Source of the DNA: a virus
Length of the DNA: 44,031 nt
Virus record (IMG/VR): IMGVR_UViG_3300031952_000035
Coordinates: 1-44,031 of that record
Strand: one strand, 5' to 3'
Under the pieces are notes generated by a model that was not told where the DNA came from, did no database searches, and was given only the letters and a program-made list of their open reading frames with translations. The position numbers were made by a program, and so were the translations under genes. Positions within the stretch are counted from its first letter, which is position 1, and every line of letters starts with the position of its first letter. This document shows, in pieces, positions 25,508 through 32,172 of the stretch.

Positions 25508-26193
25508 AGTGCTTTCCCGATCCATTCCGTGTACGCGGGCGGGATGGCCTGGCTTAATTCGTTTCCAGTCATCCAATCGATCCCCATCGCATCCCGTCGA
25601 TCATTCACGGTGAAGCAACTGAAATCCAGACAATCTCGCTGACTGCTCCCGCCTGAGTGTACATACACCCCGATGGTGTTTGGGATTCTACGTCGCTGTG
25701 GATGTTGGCCTCCCCCATAGACTCCGATGACCGATGCGTTTTTCGCGTGATTGCATGGAGGGGTAAGAACGCCAAGTGCCGGGCTTGTTTCAAACAACCG
25801 GTGCCTGCGCAACTGCGATCCGTGTTTTGTTTGCAGTCCGAACATCGTACCACACAGCATGATCGGATCGATGAGAGGCGCGCCGGGCACGTTCTCTATC
25901 ACGTACGGCCGCCCGGAGGCTTTCAACAGTTCCCGGCATGGTGTCAGCAAATCTGGATGCTCCCTCTCCGGCCATAGCTTTCCCATCGCCGAAAACCTCT
26001 GGCATGGCGGGCTGGCATGGATGACATCGAACTCCGCGCCGTGCTCTCGGAGGTATCCCAGCGCGTCCGCCTGGTGAAACTCAAACGGATAGCGCGGTTG
26101 CGGATTCAGATCCACACCCACAACCTCGAAGCCAGCACGGTGGTATCCAACGGAACACCCACCGGCACCGGAAAACAGATCAAGCAGTCGCAT
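25489..26193 (-). CDS. C5-cytosine DNA methyltransferase
   Basis: The 234 aa product carries motif I DLFSGAGG (5-12), motif IV SPPCQRFS with the catalytic Cys64, ENV of motif VI at 100-102, motif VIII QLRRHRLFE (127-135) and motif X ELSQAIPPAYTEWIG near the C-terminus. It is short for the family because the target-recognition region is small. Such orphan phage enzymes protect DNA from host restriction. The start overlaps the RusA stop (TGATG). The gene is bracketed by 24-bp direct repeats, so it may be an inserted cassette. Confidence 0.9.
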   Translation of the reverse strand: MRLLDLFSGAGGCSVGYHRAGFEVVGVDLNPQPRYPFEFHQADALGYLREHGAEFDVIHASPPCQRFSAMGKLWPEREHPDLLTPCRELLKASGRPYVIENVPGAPLIDPIMLCGTMFGLQTKHGSQLRRHRLFETSPALGVLTPPCNHAKNASVIGVYGGGQHPQRRRIPNTIGVYVHSGGSSQRDCLDFSCFTVNDRRDAMGIDWMTGNELSQAIPPAYTEWIGKALLEVGF

Positions 26194-26211
26194 CAGAACC
26201 CCACCTCCAAC
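26188..26211. repeat. 24-bp direct repeat, copy 2
   Basis: Second copy of the repeat at 25484-25507. It spans the last codons of RusA, its stop and the start of the methyltransferase gene. Confidence 0.9.
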
Positions 26212-26585
26212 CGCTCGATCTGCCGGTCATCGTTGTAGACGCCCGGCCAAGTCGTTATCACCCGTTTCCCCACCCGCACCTTGCGGGGATTCATGGCATC
26301 TTCGATCAGCTTCGCCAAGTTGGTTAAATCCCCGCGCACGCCCTTCGGTCTTGTGGACGCTCGCGGCAGTTCTGTCACAATAACCCACGTGCCCAACTCC
26401 AGGATTTCCAACTGCAACCGCACCGGCCCGGCAAACGGCTTGCGCTTGCCGAACTTCTCCCGCGCAATCGCGGTGATCCGCTCCTCCTCGGCCTTCGACG
26501 GACTCCACGTCCGGCCATGCACGAACCGTGGACGGGCCTTCGGTCGCGCCGAGAAGGGGATGTAGAACCGGAAGGAGGAGGTCAT
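26193..26585 (-). CDS. rusA: RusA-type Holliday junction resolvase
   Basis: The 130 aa protein has the RusA pattern: basic N-terminal KARPRF, GDLTNLAKLIEDAM at 85-98 (Asp86, Asn89 and Asp96) and VYNDDRQIERL at 117-127 (Asp119 and Asp120). These acidic residues bind the magnesium that cuts Holliday junctions. It is coupled to the MazG-like gene upstream (ATGA) and followed directly by the DNA methyltransferase. The likely role is resolving replication or recombination intermediates before packaging. Confidence 0.9.
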   Translation of the reverse strand: MTSSFRFYIPFSARPKARPRFVHGRTWSPSKAEEERITAIAREKFGKRKPFAGPVRLQLEILELGTWVIVTELPRASTRPKGVRGDLTNLAKLIEDAMNPRKVRVGKRVITTWPGVYNDDRQIERLEVGF

Positions 26586-26845
26586 AGATACATCTCCGCG
26601 ATTTTCAGCGCGAGCGTCGCCACTTGGATTGCCTCCGCATAGACTTTACTGTCTGATCCACCACGGTATTCAGCCTCGGAAATTGCGTTGGCCAACTCTC
26701 CCAGTTCCTCGGTAGTGTACATGAGCCATTCAGCCGGGGTATGGGTTTGCACTCCCCATTTCTCTATCTGTTTTTTCCCTTCATCCACTACCGCGCGGAA
26801 AAGCACTGTTTGATGTTCAAACTCCCGATCTGTTATCTCTCTCAT
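26582..26845 (-). CDS. MazG-like nucleotide pyrophosphohydrolase
   Basis: I choose ATG 26845 (87 aa), which overlaps the upstream stop as ATGA and lies six bases after GGGGG. The sequence has KWGVQTHTPAEWLMYTTEELGELANAI and VYAEAIQVATLALKIAEM, the helical pattern of small phage MazG-like proteins with an E-E-x-x-E metal site. These hydrolyse nucleoside triphosphates to monophosphates and can counter host stress signalling or clean nucleotide pools. The second acidic motif has Gln in place of the usual Asp, as in some phage versions. Confidence 0.75.
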   Translation of the reverse strand: MREITDREFEHQTVLFRAVVDEGKKQIEKWGVQTHTPAEWLMYTTEELGELANAISEAEYRGGSDSKVYAEAIQVATLALKIAEMYL

Positions 26846-27063
26846 CTGCATCCCCCTTTCTCGGCCAGCACCTGCGCAATGGCTTCGAGTAATGACGATG
26901 GAACATATGGATTCCAACCCCAATCCGCTTCCGCATCCGTATAGACATCACTGCACTTCGTCCGTATCGGGCACGTCTCGCAATCATTATTGGCAATTTT
27001 CCAGCACGGCATCCTCCCGTTCTGGCACTCGTACGCCGCCCGGAGATAGTCGGACTTCGTCAT
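26842..27063 (-). CDS. Small Cys-cluster protein, paralog of the gene at 27060
   Basis: Start ATG 27063 (73 aa), ATGA-coupled and six bases after GGGAGG. Residues about 14-37 contain Cys in a pattern ECQ..MPC...NDCETCPIRTKC that looks like a metal site. The last 13 residues, AIAQVLAEKGGCR, are identical to those of the upstream gene, yet nine of the 13 codons differ, all silently. The shared tail suggests a conserved interaction segment. Function unknown. Confidence 0.6.
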   Translation of the reverse strand: MTKSDYLRAAYECQNGRMPCWKIANNDCETCPIRTKCSDVYTDAEADWGWNPYVPSSLLEAIAQVLAEKGGCR

Positions 27064-27185
27064 CTGCATCCTCCCTTTTCAGCAAGAACCTGGGCGATTG
27101 CGTCCCGTGAATCTTCCAGTGTTTTATCCTTGCTCAGTGACATGCACTCCGCCCTAATCTTGCAGTCCCGGCACTCAGGATCCAT
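27060..27185 (-). CDS. Small Cys protein with the tail AIAQVLAEKGGCR
   Basis: A 41 aa protein if it starts at ATG 27185; an alternative non-ATG start just upstream, after AGAGGAG, would add about 15 residues including CYC. It contains CRDCKIRAEC and ends with the same 13 residues as the next gene. The first half of its neighbour has a related Cys pattern, so the two are tandem paralogs. The start is uncertain because no clear ribosome site lies in front of the ATG. Confidence 0.5.
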   Translation of the reverse strand: MDPECRDCKIRAECMSLSKDKTLEDSRDAIAQVLAEKGGCR

Positions 27186-27220
27186 GCAGTAGCAAAGACC
27201 GTCGGGATTGTTCAGCTCCT

Positions 27221-28057
27221 CTAGTCCACCATCTTCAGCTTCCGTACTCTCCACTTCGCATCGTTCCCCGGCAGACCCGCGAACAGGATGTCCGCCGCCT
27301 CGAACTCCACGGTCAGCGGGATCAGCTTGTGATCCGGCTCGCACAGCCAGCACCATTCCGGACGATAACCGAGCCGGAGCACGTGCAGGCCCGGCCCGCA
27401 CTGCTGGTCGTCCGCCGTGCCCTCTGCCTCGACAATGGCCCCCCGTGGATACGCAATTGGCGTGCCACCGTCGAAGTTCGGGGACATCCGTGCTTTTGTG
27501 ACCCACTTTGTTGCCCGGATCATTCCGGAGTAAAATCCCCGGATCTGCTCCGCCAGGGCCAGAGACGTTACGCCATCGCCAAGGCTCACGTAGTCGCCCA
27601 GGCGCACGTCGTTGCCCAGGCGCACGTCGTTGCCCAGGCGCACGCCATCGCCAAGGCGCACGTCGTTGCCCAGGCTCACGTCGTTGCCCAGGCGCACGTC
27701 GTTGCCAAGGCTCACGCGGTCGCCAAGGCTCACGTCGTTGCCCAGGCTCACGTCGTTGCCCAGGCTCACGTCGTTGCCAAGGCTCACGCGGTCGCCAAGG
27801 CTCACGCGGTCGCCCAGGCTCACGTCGTTGCCCAGGCTCACGCGGTCGCCAAGGCTCACGCGGTCGCCCAGGCTCACGTCGTTGCCCAGGCGCACGTCGT
27901 CGCCAAGGCTCACGCGGTCGCCCAGGCGCACGCGGTCGCCAAGGCTCACGTAGTCGCCCAGGCGCACGTCGTTGCCCAGGATCACGTAGTTGCCGTTCGG
28001 CAATTTCCGCCAGCCGTTCTCATCCGGTGTGATCGCGTAGATTTCTTCAGCTTTCAT
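27221..28057 (-). CDS. Hexapeptide-repeat left-handed beta-helix protein
   Basis: This 278 aa protein has a 25-residue N-terminus, then 23 hexapeptides of the form L-G-[DN]-x-V-[RS] (residues about 26-165), exactly the [LIV]-[GAED]-x2-[STAV]-x signature of left-handed parallel beta-helices. Each three repeats form one coil, so about 7.7 coils. The C-terminal 110 residues form a separate domain with [16 protein letters not shown] and [10 protein letters not shown], which resembles domains fused to other repeat proteins in phages. No acyl-transferase catalytic residues were recognised. The acidic, regular helix could act as a protein or nucleic-acid mimic. It is coupled upstream by ATGA. Confidence 0.8.
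   Translation of the reverse strand: MKAEEIYAITPDENGWRKLPNGNYVILGNDVRLGDYVSLGDRVRLGDRVSLGDDVRLGNDVSLGDRVSLGDRVSLGNDVSLGDRVSLGDRVSLGNDVSLGNDVSLGNDVSLGDRVSLGNDVRLGNDVSLGNDVRLGDGVRLGNDVRLGNDVRLGDYVSLGDGVTSLALAEQIRGFYSGMIRATKWVTKARMSPNFDGGTPIAYPRGAIVEAEGTADDQQCGPGLHVLRLGYRPEWCWLCEPDHKLIPLTVEFEAADILFAGLPGNDAKWRVRKLKMVD
27570..27994. repeat. 18-bp tandem repeat coding for hexapeptides
   Basis: About 23 units of 18 bp with small variants (for example GCCCAGGCTCACG or GCCAAGGCTCACG followed by TCGTT, CGGTC or TAGTC on the plus strand). It codes for the L-G-x-x-V-x repeats on the minus strand. No unique spacers lie between units. Confidence 0.95.
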
Positions 28058-28548
28058 GGCTTCCTCCCCACCACCGACACCATCATCCTTTTCTTACCCC
28101 ACTCCCGCGCGGCCGCGCAGTCGGGCGTGTAGATGTCAATTACCCGCGGTTCCCCCCGCGCGGCCCACCGCTTTGCCGTCCGCTCCGGGATCGTGTCCCC
28201 GACGTACACGATCCTCTCTCCCTCCCCGCCCCCGGATAACAGGAGCACGGTTCCGCGCGGATACAAACCCCGCGAGACCGCCGCGATCCCCACCCCCGCA
28301 GGGAGACCGCTGGACGTCGTGCCGCTGTCACAATATGCAGTCACAAGGACGGGCTTGTCCGGCACTTGCTGATGACCCAGCCTGAGCACCTCGTCCTGCA
28401 ACGCCGACACGGTGTTGACGCAGGCTTGGACGCCAGCCTCGACGGTGGTGATGCGATCTGTCACACGGATGGACCACAGCGTCATCGTTATCAACCAGAT
28501 TGTTATTGCTGGCCCGAACAGGATCAGGATTGTTTCACGCCGATTCAT
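28054..28548 (-). CDS. Membrane-anchored 3D-domain protein
   Basis: The 164 aa protein has an N-terminal transmembrane helix (residues 7-27), a short coiled stretch, and from about residue 67 a double-psi beta-barrel of the 3D type: VLVTAYCDSG, LYPRGTVLLL, IVYVGDTIPE, VIDIYTPDCAAAREWGKKRMMVSVV. Three Asp residues of such domains match those seen in MltA/YocH-like and resuscitation-factor proteins, which act on peptidoglycan. A membrane-anchored version in the early operon may remodel the cell wall during infection. It is coupled to both neighbours by ATGA overlaps. Confidence 0.8.
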   Translation of the reverse strand: MNRRETILILFGPAITIWLITMTLWSIRVTDRITTVEAGVQACVNTVSALQDEVLRLGHQQVPDKPVLVTAYCDSGTTSSGLPAGVGIAAVSRGLYPRGTVLLLSGGGEGERIVYVGDTIPERTAKRWAARGEPRVIDIYTPDCAAAREWGKKRMMVSVVGRKP

Positions 28549-29078
28549 TTCTTGTCCTCCTTCGCTCTGGCTTTGCAGATTACAGCCTTACCCCTATGGT
28601 ATTCAGCTTTTTCCTGATGTTTCTTCGCTTCCCGGATATGGTATCCAGCATTCCATGAGTAGGATTTCTGACAGTCTTCCTTCAAGTACTCTACCCGCGT
28701 AGCCTCCTCTGACTTTTTCCTCTCCGCTTCGCGCTCGCAGGCATCCATGGCCTCCGCCTCGGTGTCGTAGACGTCAACCGAATCATGATAGCGTCCAGCC
28801 ATAGAATGGTACTCGACCGTCTCGATTTCTCCTTTCTGGCTTATCTCTACTCCGGTTATCATCACCAGCTCGGGGTTACTGATATACTCGCGCTCCTCTA
28901 CATACCCACGAGGGGATTCGTAGCCGGGAGCACAGTATCGACAATCCATCGTTACCGTATCACCATTGCCCAGGCGCAACTCCACCTGGAGCTTGCCGTC
29001 GCATACGGGACACGTTTTTTTTACCTCCCTCATCCCGAACGACGAAACCCAGGCGAGATCTCCACATTTACGGTTCAT
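28545..29078 (-). CDS. Zinc-ribbon protein of unknown function
   Basis: The 177 aa protein begins seven bases after GGAGG and overlaps its neighbours by ATGA. Residues 23-50 form a zinc ribbon (CPVCDG...CRYC). A beta-rich part (residues 60-110) is followed by a Glu/Lys-rich helical C-terminus (residues 110-177) that is probably a coiled coil. Proteins with this layout are common in phage early operons. No specific function recognised. Confidence 0.65.
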   Translation of the reverse strand: MNRKCGDLAWVSSFGMREVKKTCPVCDGKLQVELRLGNGDTVTMDCRYCAPGYESPRGYVEEREYISNPELVMITGVEISQKGEIETVEYHSMAGRYHDSVDVYDTEAEAMDACEREAERKKSEEATRVEYLKEDCQKSYSWNAGYHIREAKKHQEKAEYHRGKAVICKARAKEDKK

Positions 29079-29605
29079 GCCTTGTCCTCCTTCAATGTCG
29101 GTTTAATCCTCGCCCGGATCATCGCGCATAGTGCGACCCCAGATGCCACGGCGGCCCTGGCGGCGGCCCCGGCGGCCCAGTAGGCGGCCCCGGCGGCCCC
29201 GGCGGCCCCGGCGGCCCAGTAGGCGGCCCCGGCGGCCCAGTAGGCGGCCCCGGCGGCGGCCCCGGCGGCCCCGGCGGCGGCCCCGGCGGCCCTGGCGGCG
29301 GCCCCGGCGGCGGCCCCGGCGGCCCCGGATTGCTCCGTGGGATCCGCCAGCCACCTACGGGCGGCCTCTATCGCCAGCCGGGGCCTGTCCTCTCCAGCGG
29401 GAACCAGATGCAGAACCGACTCGGCGAACTCGCACGCCAGGGCAACGTAATCCGCCTGCGTCGCCCATCCCTTTCGCTCCACCAGCCACAGCATCCACTG
29501 TGGGTTTTCCAAATGCTCCCATACCCAAGCGAGATCGTGCTCCCCCACCCAATCAACCCCATCCTGGCAGGCTTCTTTCTTGACAAGCCATTTGCGAAAT
29601 GTCAT
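29075..29605 (-). CDS. Imm5-like helical protein with Ala/Gly repeat
   Basis: I choose ATG 29605, six bases after AGGAGG (176 aa). Residues 40-90 contain ACEFAESVLHL...DRPRLAIEAARRWLAD, matching proteins annotated as putative immunity protein (Imm-5-like), whose C-terminal half is an AAR-rich helical repeat. Here the repeat (residues about 93-155) is Gly-Ala-Ala with GAAYWAAGAA and GAAARAA variants. The repeat is stretched and very GC-rich. The tail MIRARIKPTLKEDKA is charged. The name immunity is a family label; the true function is unknown. Confidence 0.6.
   Translation of the reverse strand: MTFRKWLVKKEACQDGVDWVGEHDLAWVWEHLENPQWMLWLVERKGWATQADYVALACEFAESVLHLVPAGEDRPRLAIEAARRWLADPTEQSGAAGAAAGAAARAAGAAAGAAGAAAGAAYWAAGAAYWAAGAAGAAGAAYWAAGAAARAAVASGVALCAMIRARIKPTLKEDKA
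29148..29324. repeat. GC-only tandem repeat in the Imm5-like gene
   Basis: A stretch made of GGCGGCCCC-type units, often interrupted by CAGTA (encoding Tyr-Trp). Units are multiples of three in the coding frame. GC content is near 90 percent. Confidence 0.9.
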
Positions 29606-29970
29606 CGCGCACCTCCTGTTGGCCACCACGTCATTGACCGGTTTCCCGTCACCCGGCACACCCGCGTGTAGCGCTCGCGAGCCTGCTTCCCTTCGATGTT
29701 CTGCCACTCCGAATCACGGTAGTAATTCGCCACTTTCCCCGCATCCCGGAGTCCCGGCAACCTCCGAGCCGGGATATGCCGCTCCAACCCGCAGGCAACG
29801 GCGATCTCCGCCGATGTCTGGCCGGGGTGGCGCCGCACCTCGGCAAGACAAATTGACGCCTGTTGCGTTACCGCCCCCGTCCTTTCCATCTCGTTCGCCG
29901 CCCGGTGGGACGTGGAGGGGTCGGTGCGCCTTACCAGCGCGTGCCCGAAAAGCAACGAGGTCTGGGTCAT
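29602..29970 (-). CDS. Putative winged-helix DNA-binding protein
   Basis: The 122 aa protein has an N-terminal stretch RRTDPSTSHRAANEM, seen in many small phage proteins, followed by a helix-turn-helix-like region (residues 35-70: QQASICLAEVRRHPGQTSAEIAVACGL, quoted in part) typical of winged-helix folds. The C-terminus is basic with WQNIEGKQARER. It overlaps both neighbours by ATGA. It may regulate transcription, but no target is visible. Confidence 0.6.
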   Translation of the reverse strand: MTQTSLLFGHALVRRTDPSTSHRAANEMERTGAVTQQASICLAEVRRHPGQTSAEIAVACGLERHIPARRLPGLRDAGKVANYYRDSEWQNIEGKQARERYTRVCRVTGNRSMTWWPTGGAR

Positions 29971-30101
29971 CGGCTATCCCCCTTCAAGTCATGGATGAGG
30001 TTGTAGGCCGCGTATATGATGATGACGAGAAGTAGGATGTCTGCTATGCCAAGCACCACCCAGTACCAAACAGGCAACGATTTCCACAGTGTTGCCGACA
30101 T
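29967..30101 (-). CDS. Small single-TM protein (44 aa)
   Basis: An ATG at 30101 with AGGAGGATAGC before it opens a 44 aa frame ending at 29967, four bases inside the next gene (ATGA). Residues 10-33 form a strongly hydrophobic helix (VWYWVVLGIADILLLVIIIY), followed by a short basic tail. It fits the tight gap between its neighbours. Function unknown; a host-membrane role or superinfection exclusion is possible. Confidence 0.75.
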   Translation of the reverse strand: MSATLWKSLPVWYWVVLGIADILLLVIIIYAAYNLIHDLKGDSR

Positions 30102-30102
30102 G

Positions 30103-30288
30103 CTATCCTCCCGTTTTTATGCACTTGGCTATTTCCGCCTGAATCGTCTCCACGGACGGCACGTTGGAACCGTCCTTGAACACGTTCCACTCCTCCCACG
30201 CGCACTCAGTCATGTTTGGGGACCCCCCCCAGTCGTCATCGGAATCCCCTGGCTCGCGAACCTCAACAAGGCGCAAGATGAGTCTCAT
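30103..30288 (-). CDS. Small protein, paralog of the gene at 30285
   Basis: This 61 aa protein starts MRLILRLVEVREPGD, like its upstream neighbour's MRLILRLVVIREEKD. The first 19 bases of both genes are identical. A beta strand is followed by an acidic, Trp-containing segment (DDDWGGSP, WEEWNVF). ATGA overlap with the gene upstream. Tandem duplication is likely. Function unknown. Confidence 0.65.
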   Translation of the reverse strand: MRLILRLVEVREPGDSDDDWGGSPNMTECAWEEWNVFKDGSNVPSVETIQAEIAKCIKTGG

Positions 30289-30497
30289 CGCGCATCATCC
30301 TCAATTCTAAAAGGCATCGCCATAGAATTGAAAAACCGTTCATAGAGGATTTCCCTTAAATCCTTGGACGGCACGCCTTCGGGCTCGGTTATCGGCCACG
30401 ACTTGTAGCAGAACTCCGGATCACTCTGGCCTCCAAGCCAATTTGATCCGGTATCTTTTTCTTCGCGGATCACCACGAGGCGCAAGATGAGTCTCAT
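30285..30497 (-). CDS. Small protein, paralog of the gene at 30103
   Basis: The 70 aa product starts seven bases after AAGGAG. Its N-terminus repeats that of the gene just downstream, and both have a GS[NP] or GGSP turn, WLGG or WGG and KSWPITEPEGVPS-type Trp/Pro segments. The C-terminus (FFNSMAMPFRIEDDAR) is unique. Function unknown. Confidence 0.65.
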   Translation of the reverse strand: MRLILRLVVIREEKDTGSNWLGGQSDPEFCYKSWPITEPEGVPSKDLREILYERFFNSMAMPFRIEDDAR

Positions 30498-30498
30498 A

Positions 30499-30756
30499 TC
30501 ATGACTCCTTCGACTCTCCTACTATCCGGCCATCGAGAAAGAATTCTATCCGCGCAATACCGCCGAATACGGGGACATCTCGCGTGTCCGGCGGCATGGG
30601 AGGCCACCCACGTGGATGCCCGGAAAGAACCAGTGGCGACGCATTCAACTTCCGGCCCAACGTAATCCACGCTTTGCGAGAGTCGCCAAAGGCCATCGTC
30701 ACCACATGCATGTCTCCGCGGTCCCATCGCCCTATCCAGCCAGACTTATCTCTCAT
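30499..30756 (-). CDS. Small protein of unknown function
   Basis: The 85 aa protein ends two bases from the next start. It is beta-rich (MHVVTMAFGDSRKAWITLGRK) with a Trp-rich N-terminus and a Pro/Gly middle. The start at 30756 is the first in-frame ATG after the previous stop. No family recognised. Confidence 0.55.
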   Translation of the reverse strand: MRDKSGWIGRWDRGDMHVVTMAFGDSRKAWITLGRKLNASPLVLSGHPRGWPPMPPDTRDVPVFGGIARIEFFLDGRIVGESKES

Positions 30757-30757
30757 C

Positions 30758-30970
30758 TCAGTACCCCTTCAGCGCCAGGAAATACCCCAGTATCAGCGTG
30801 CTCTGCCGTCCGGGCACGCAGTCCCGGCGGTAGAGAATCCTGATGAGCGTGTGATAGCTCAACCCGGTTTGACCGGCCAAGTCGGCCAGCCGGATCCCCT
30901 CGCGGGTGCGGTAGCGGTCCAGGCGCCGGACTACCGGCGGCCACCAGCTATGAGGTCGTGTCAGTCTCAT
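30758..30970 (-). CDS. Small helix-turn-helix (XRE-like) protein
   Basis: I choose ATG 30970 (70 aa), which overlaps the end of the previous gene and follows GAGGGC; a TTG start 12 bases upstream is possible. It contains LDRYRTREGIRLADLAGQTGLSYHTLIRIL, a typical XRE-type HTH with LA..TGLS turns, then LSYHTL recognition helix. Probably DNA-binding. It lies just below the internal promoter, so it may act on early genes. Confidence 0.65.
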   Translation of the reverse strand: MRLTRPHSWWPPVVRRLDRYRTREGIRLADLAGQTGLSYHTLIRILYRRDCVPGRQSTLILGYFLALKGY

Positions 30971-31124
30971 GTTTGCCCTCAAGTTCGCGGAGGTTATCCA
31001 GCGCGTTCAGAAGCCGCAACGCCGCGCACCGCATGGCGTGGAGGTCCCGGCGGAGGAACGCATACGCCAGCGAGTCAACGGCATTGCGGACCAAGCTCAA
31101 CGTCTCGGGATTTACGTCCACCAC
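30948..31124 (-). CDS. Small helical protein of unknown function
   Basis: The frame opens at GTG 31124, six bases after AGGAGG; the previous ATG lies upstream of the promoter's expected start, so GTG is preferred (58 aa). Leu/Ala/Arg-rich helices (VDSLAYAFLRRDLHAMRCAALRLLNALDNL, in part) dominate. It is the first gene after the internal promoter. Function unknown. Confidence 0.6.
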   Translation of the reverse strand: MVDVNPETLSLVRNAVDSLAYAFLRRDLHAMRCAALRLLNALDNLRELEGKHETDTTS

Positions 31125-31151
31125 GGTGATCCTCCTTGTTCGATTGCGGGC

Positions 31152-31180
31152 ATCATACCATGCCAGTGATACAAAGTCAA
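31152..31180 (-). promoter_or_regulatory. Internal early sigma70 promoter
   Basis: On the minus strand -35 TTGACT (31180-31175), 17-bp spacer, -10 TATGAT (31157-31152). It lies in the gap between 31217 and 31124. Transcription would start near 31145, giving a short leader before the GTG start. Confidence 0.8.
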
Positions 31181-31216
31181 GAGAAATCCAACATCGGCCC
31201 CATGCCATGCATACGA

Positions 31217-31420
31217 TTATGGTAGGGATACAGAGAGAGCATCCTCCAAGTCATCCGGCATGACCTCCACCGTGAACCCGGGATCCCCGGTTTGCGCTTC
31301 ACGCAAAGCCCGGTTTAATTCCTCGGTTGAGAGAACGGAGAAAGTCGGTTTGCCCGGTCGGGTCCGGGGGTCGGCGAGTACGTAGTCCCCGGTTGCAAGC
31401 CTAGCGATGGTGAAGCGCAT
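31217..31420 (-). CDS. Small beta-rich protein of unknown function
   Basis: Start ATG 31420 with GGGGGCTGAC before it (67 aa). It reads MRFTIARLATGDYVLADPR, then an extended part and acidic tail (PDDLEDALSVSLP). It overlaps nothing and ends 37 bases before the internal promoter. Function unknown. Confidence 0.6.
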   Translation of the reverse strand: MRFTIARLATGDYVLADPRTRPGKPTFSVLSTEELNRALREAQTGDPGFTVEVMPDDLEDALSVSLP

Positions 31421-31421
31421 G

Positions 31422-31658
31422 TCAGCCCCCTTTCCGCGCAAGGGCCATCTCGCAGGAGAGCGCCGCGGCCTCCCCGCGGGCCTCCCGGACGGTCTCCCGG
31501 TCCGCCATGGCCTTGGCGTTGGCCGCGCAGTAGCAGATCCGCCATGCCGACACGATGACGGCGGGGTAGCGGCCGCGTTCGAGGTCCGCGCTTATGCGGT
31601 CGAGTTCCGCGCGGATGTGCTCCCCCGGTTTGCAGGTCTCGCAGAGGTCGCATTTCAC
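31422..31658 (-). CDS. Small Cys-containing helical protein
   Basis: The 78 aa protein has AAGGAGGATGACGTGAA before its ATG. The N-terminus MKCDLCETCKPGEH contains three Cys and a His, and YC at about residue 43 adds another; these may form a metal site. The rest is Ala/Arg/Glu-rich and helical. Function unknown. Confidence 0.6.
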   Translation of the reverse strand: MKCDLCETCKPGEHIRAELDRISADLERGRYPAVIVSAWRICYCAANAKAMADRETVREARGEAAALSCEMALARKGG

Positions 31659-31824
31659 GTCATCCTCCTTGCCCCATGCGGGGCGGTTTCGATTCCCGGT
31701 TTATCCGCAAGGCCCCCCGGTTCCGGGGTAGGTCGGGCATCGGCGGCAATCCGATACGTGATCGGGTGGTTGTTTTTCCGCTTGCCCGGCCAAGTCTCCC
31801 GCGGACCAGGTCGGCCTTGATGGT
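31659..31824. other. Gene-poor gap with hairpins before a ribosome site
   Basis: No convincing gene was found. On the minus strand it holds CCCCGG-AA-CCGGGG and, next to the AAGGAGG ribosome site of the gene at 31658, CCCC-GCAT-GGGG. Similar hairpins precede other early genes. A 26-codon minus frame from about 31730 lacks support. Confidence 0.5.
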
Positions 31825-32172
31825 CTACCCGATCTTGTGCCACCTGTCCGGACAGGCCCACCCTTGGACGAGCTCCGCTACATTGCCCCCGATGATCGTA
31901 ATGGAGATGTACCGGAGTGTCGATGCCCCCCGCGTGCAGGAGCAGAGATCGATCTTCCCGTTCGTGCCCCATGCCAGAAGGTATGCGGCCCTGGAGATCC
32001 TTCCTCCGTAGACCGCGTAGCACCTACGGCATGTCCGGGCATCCCGTCCGTAGAGCATCCGACAGACGCTCGGATCGGATTCCGCGACCGGGGTCCCGCA
32101 GGCCGGGCAAGCGTAATCCTCGGAATGTTTCCTCTCCTCGATCCGCCGGTCGGTTTCGTTCGTCCGTTCCAT
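31825..32172 (-). CDS. Cys-rich zinc-binding protein, unknown function
   Basis: The 115 aa protein starts after AGGAGGATAAAAA. It has CPACG (22-26), CRM (37), CRRC (48-51) and CSC (about 76-78), enough for two zinc sites. The start region (25 bp including the first codons and ribosome site) is identical to that of the gene at 34686, so both begin MERTNET. The C-terminus is beta-rich with ISITIIGGNVAEL. Function unknown. Confidence 0.65.
   Translation of the reverse strand: MERTNETDRRIEERKHSEDYACPACGTPVAESDPSVCRMLYGRDARTCRRCYAVYGGRISRAAYLLAWGTNGKIDLCSCTRGASTLRYISITIIGGNVAELVQGWACPDRWHKIG

Noticed and set aside
24890-25642. Plus-strand frame rich in Arg-Ser repeats over the hexamer array
   Set aside because: It is the antisense reading of the Gly/Tyr repeat and of the neighbouring minus-strand genes; no promoter or ribosome site supports it.
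27570-27994. CRISPR-like array of 18-bp repeats
   Set aside because: The units are contiguous, without unique spacers, and they encode a regular protein repeat.
27329-28132. Plus-strand frames with repeated AQAHVV or RCPGSR
   Set aside because: They are shadows of the hexapeptide gene on the other strand. Only the minus frame has a ribosome site and unique end domains.
29131-29583. Plus-strand Arg/Pro-repeat frame
   Set aside because: Antisense of the Ala/Gly repeat in the Imm5-like gene.
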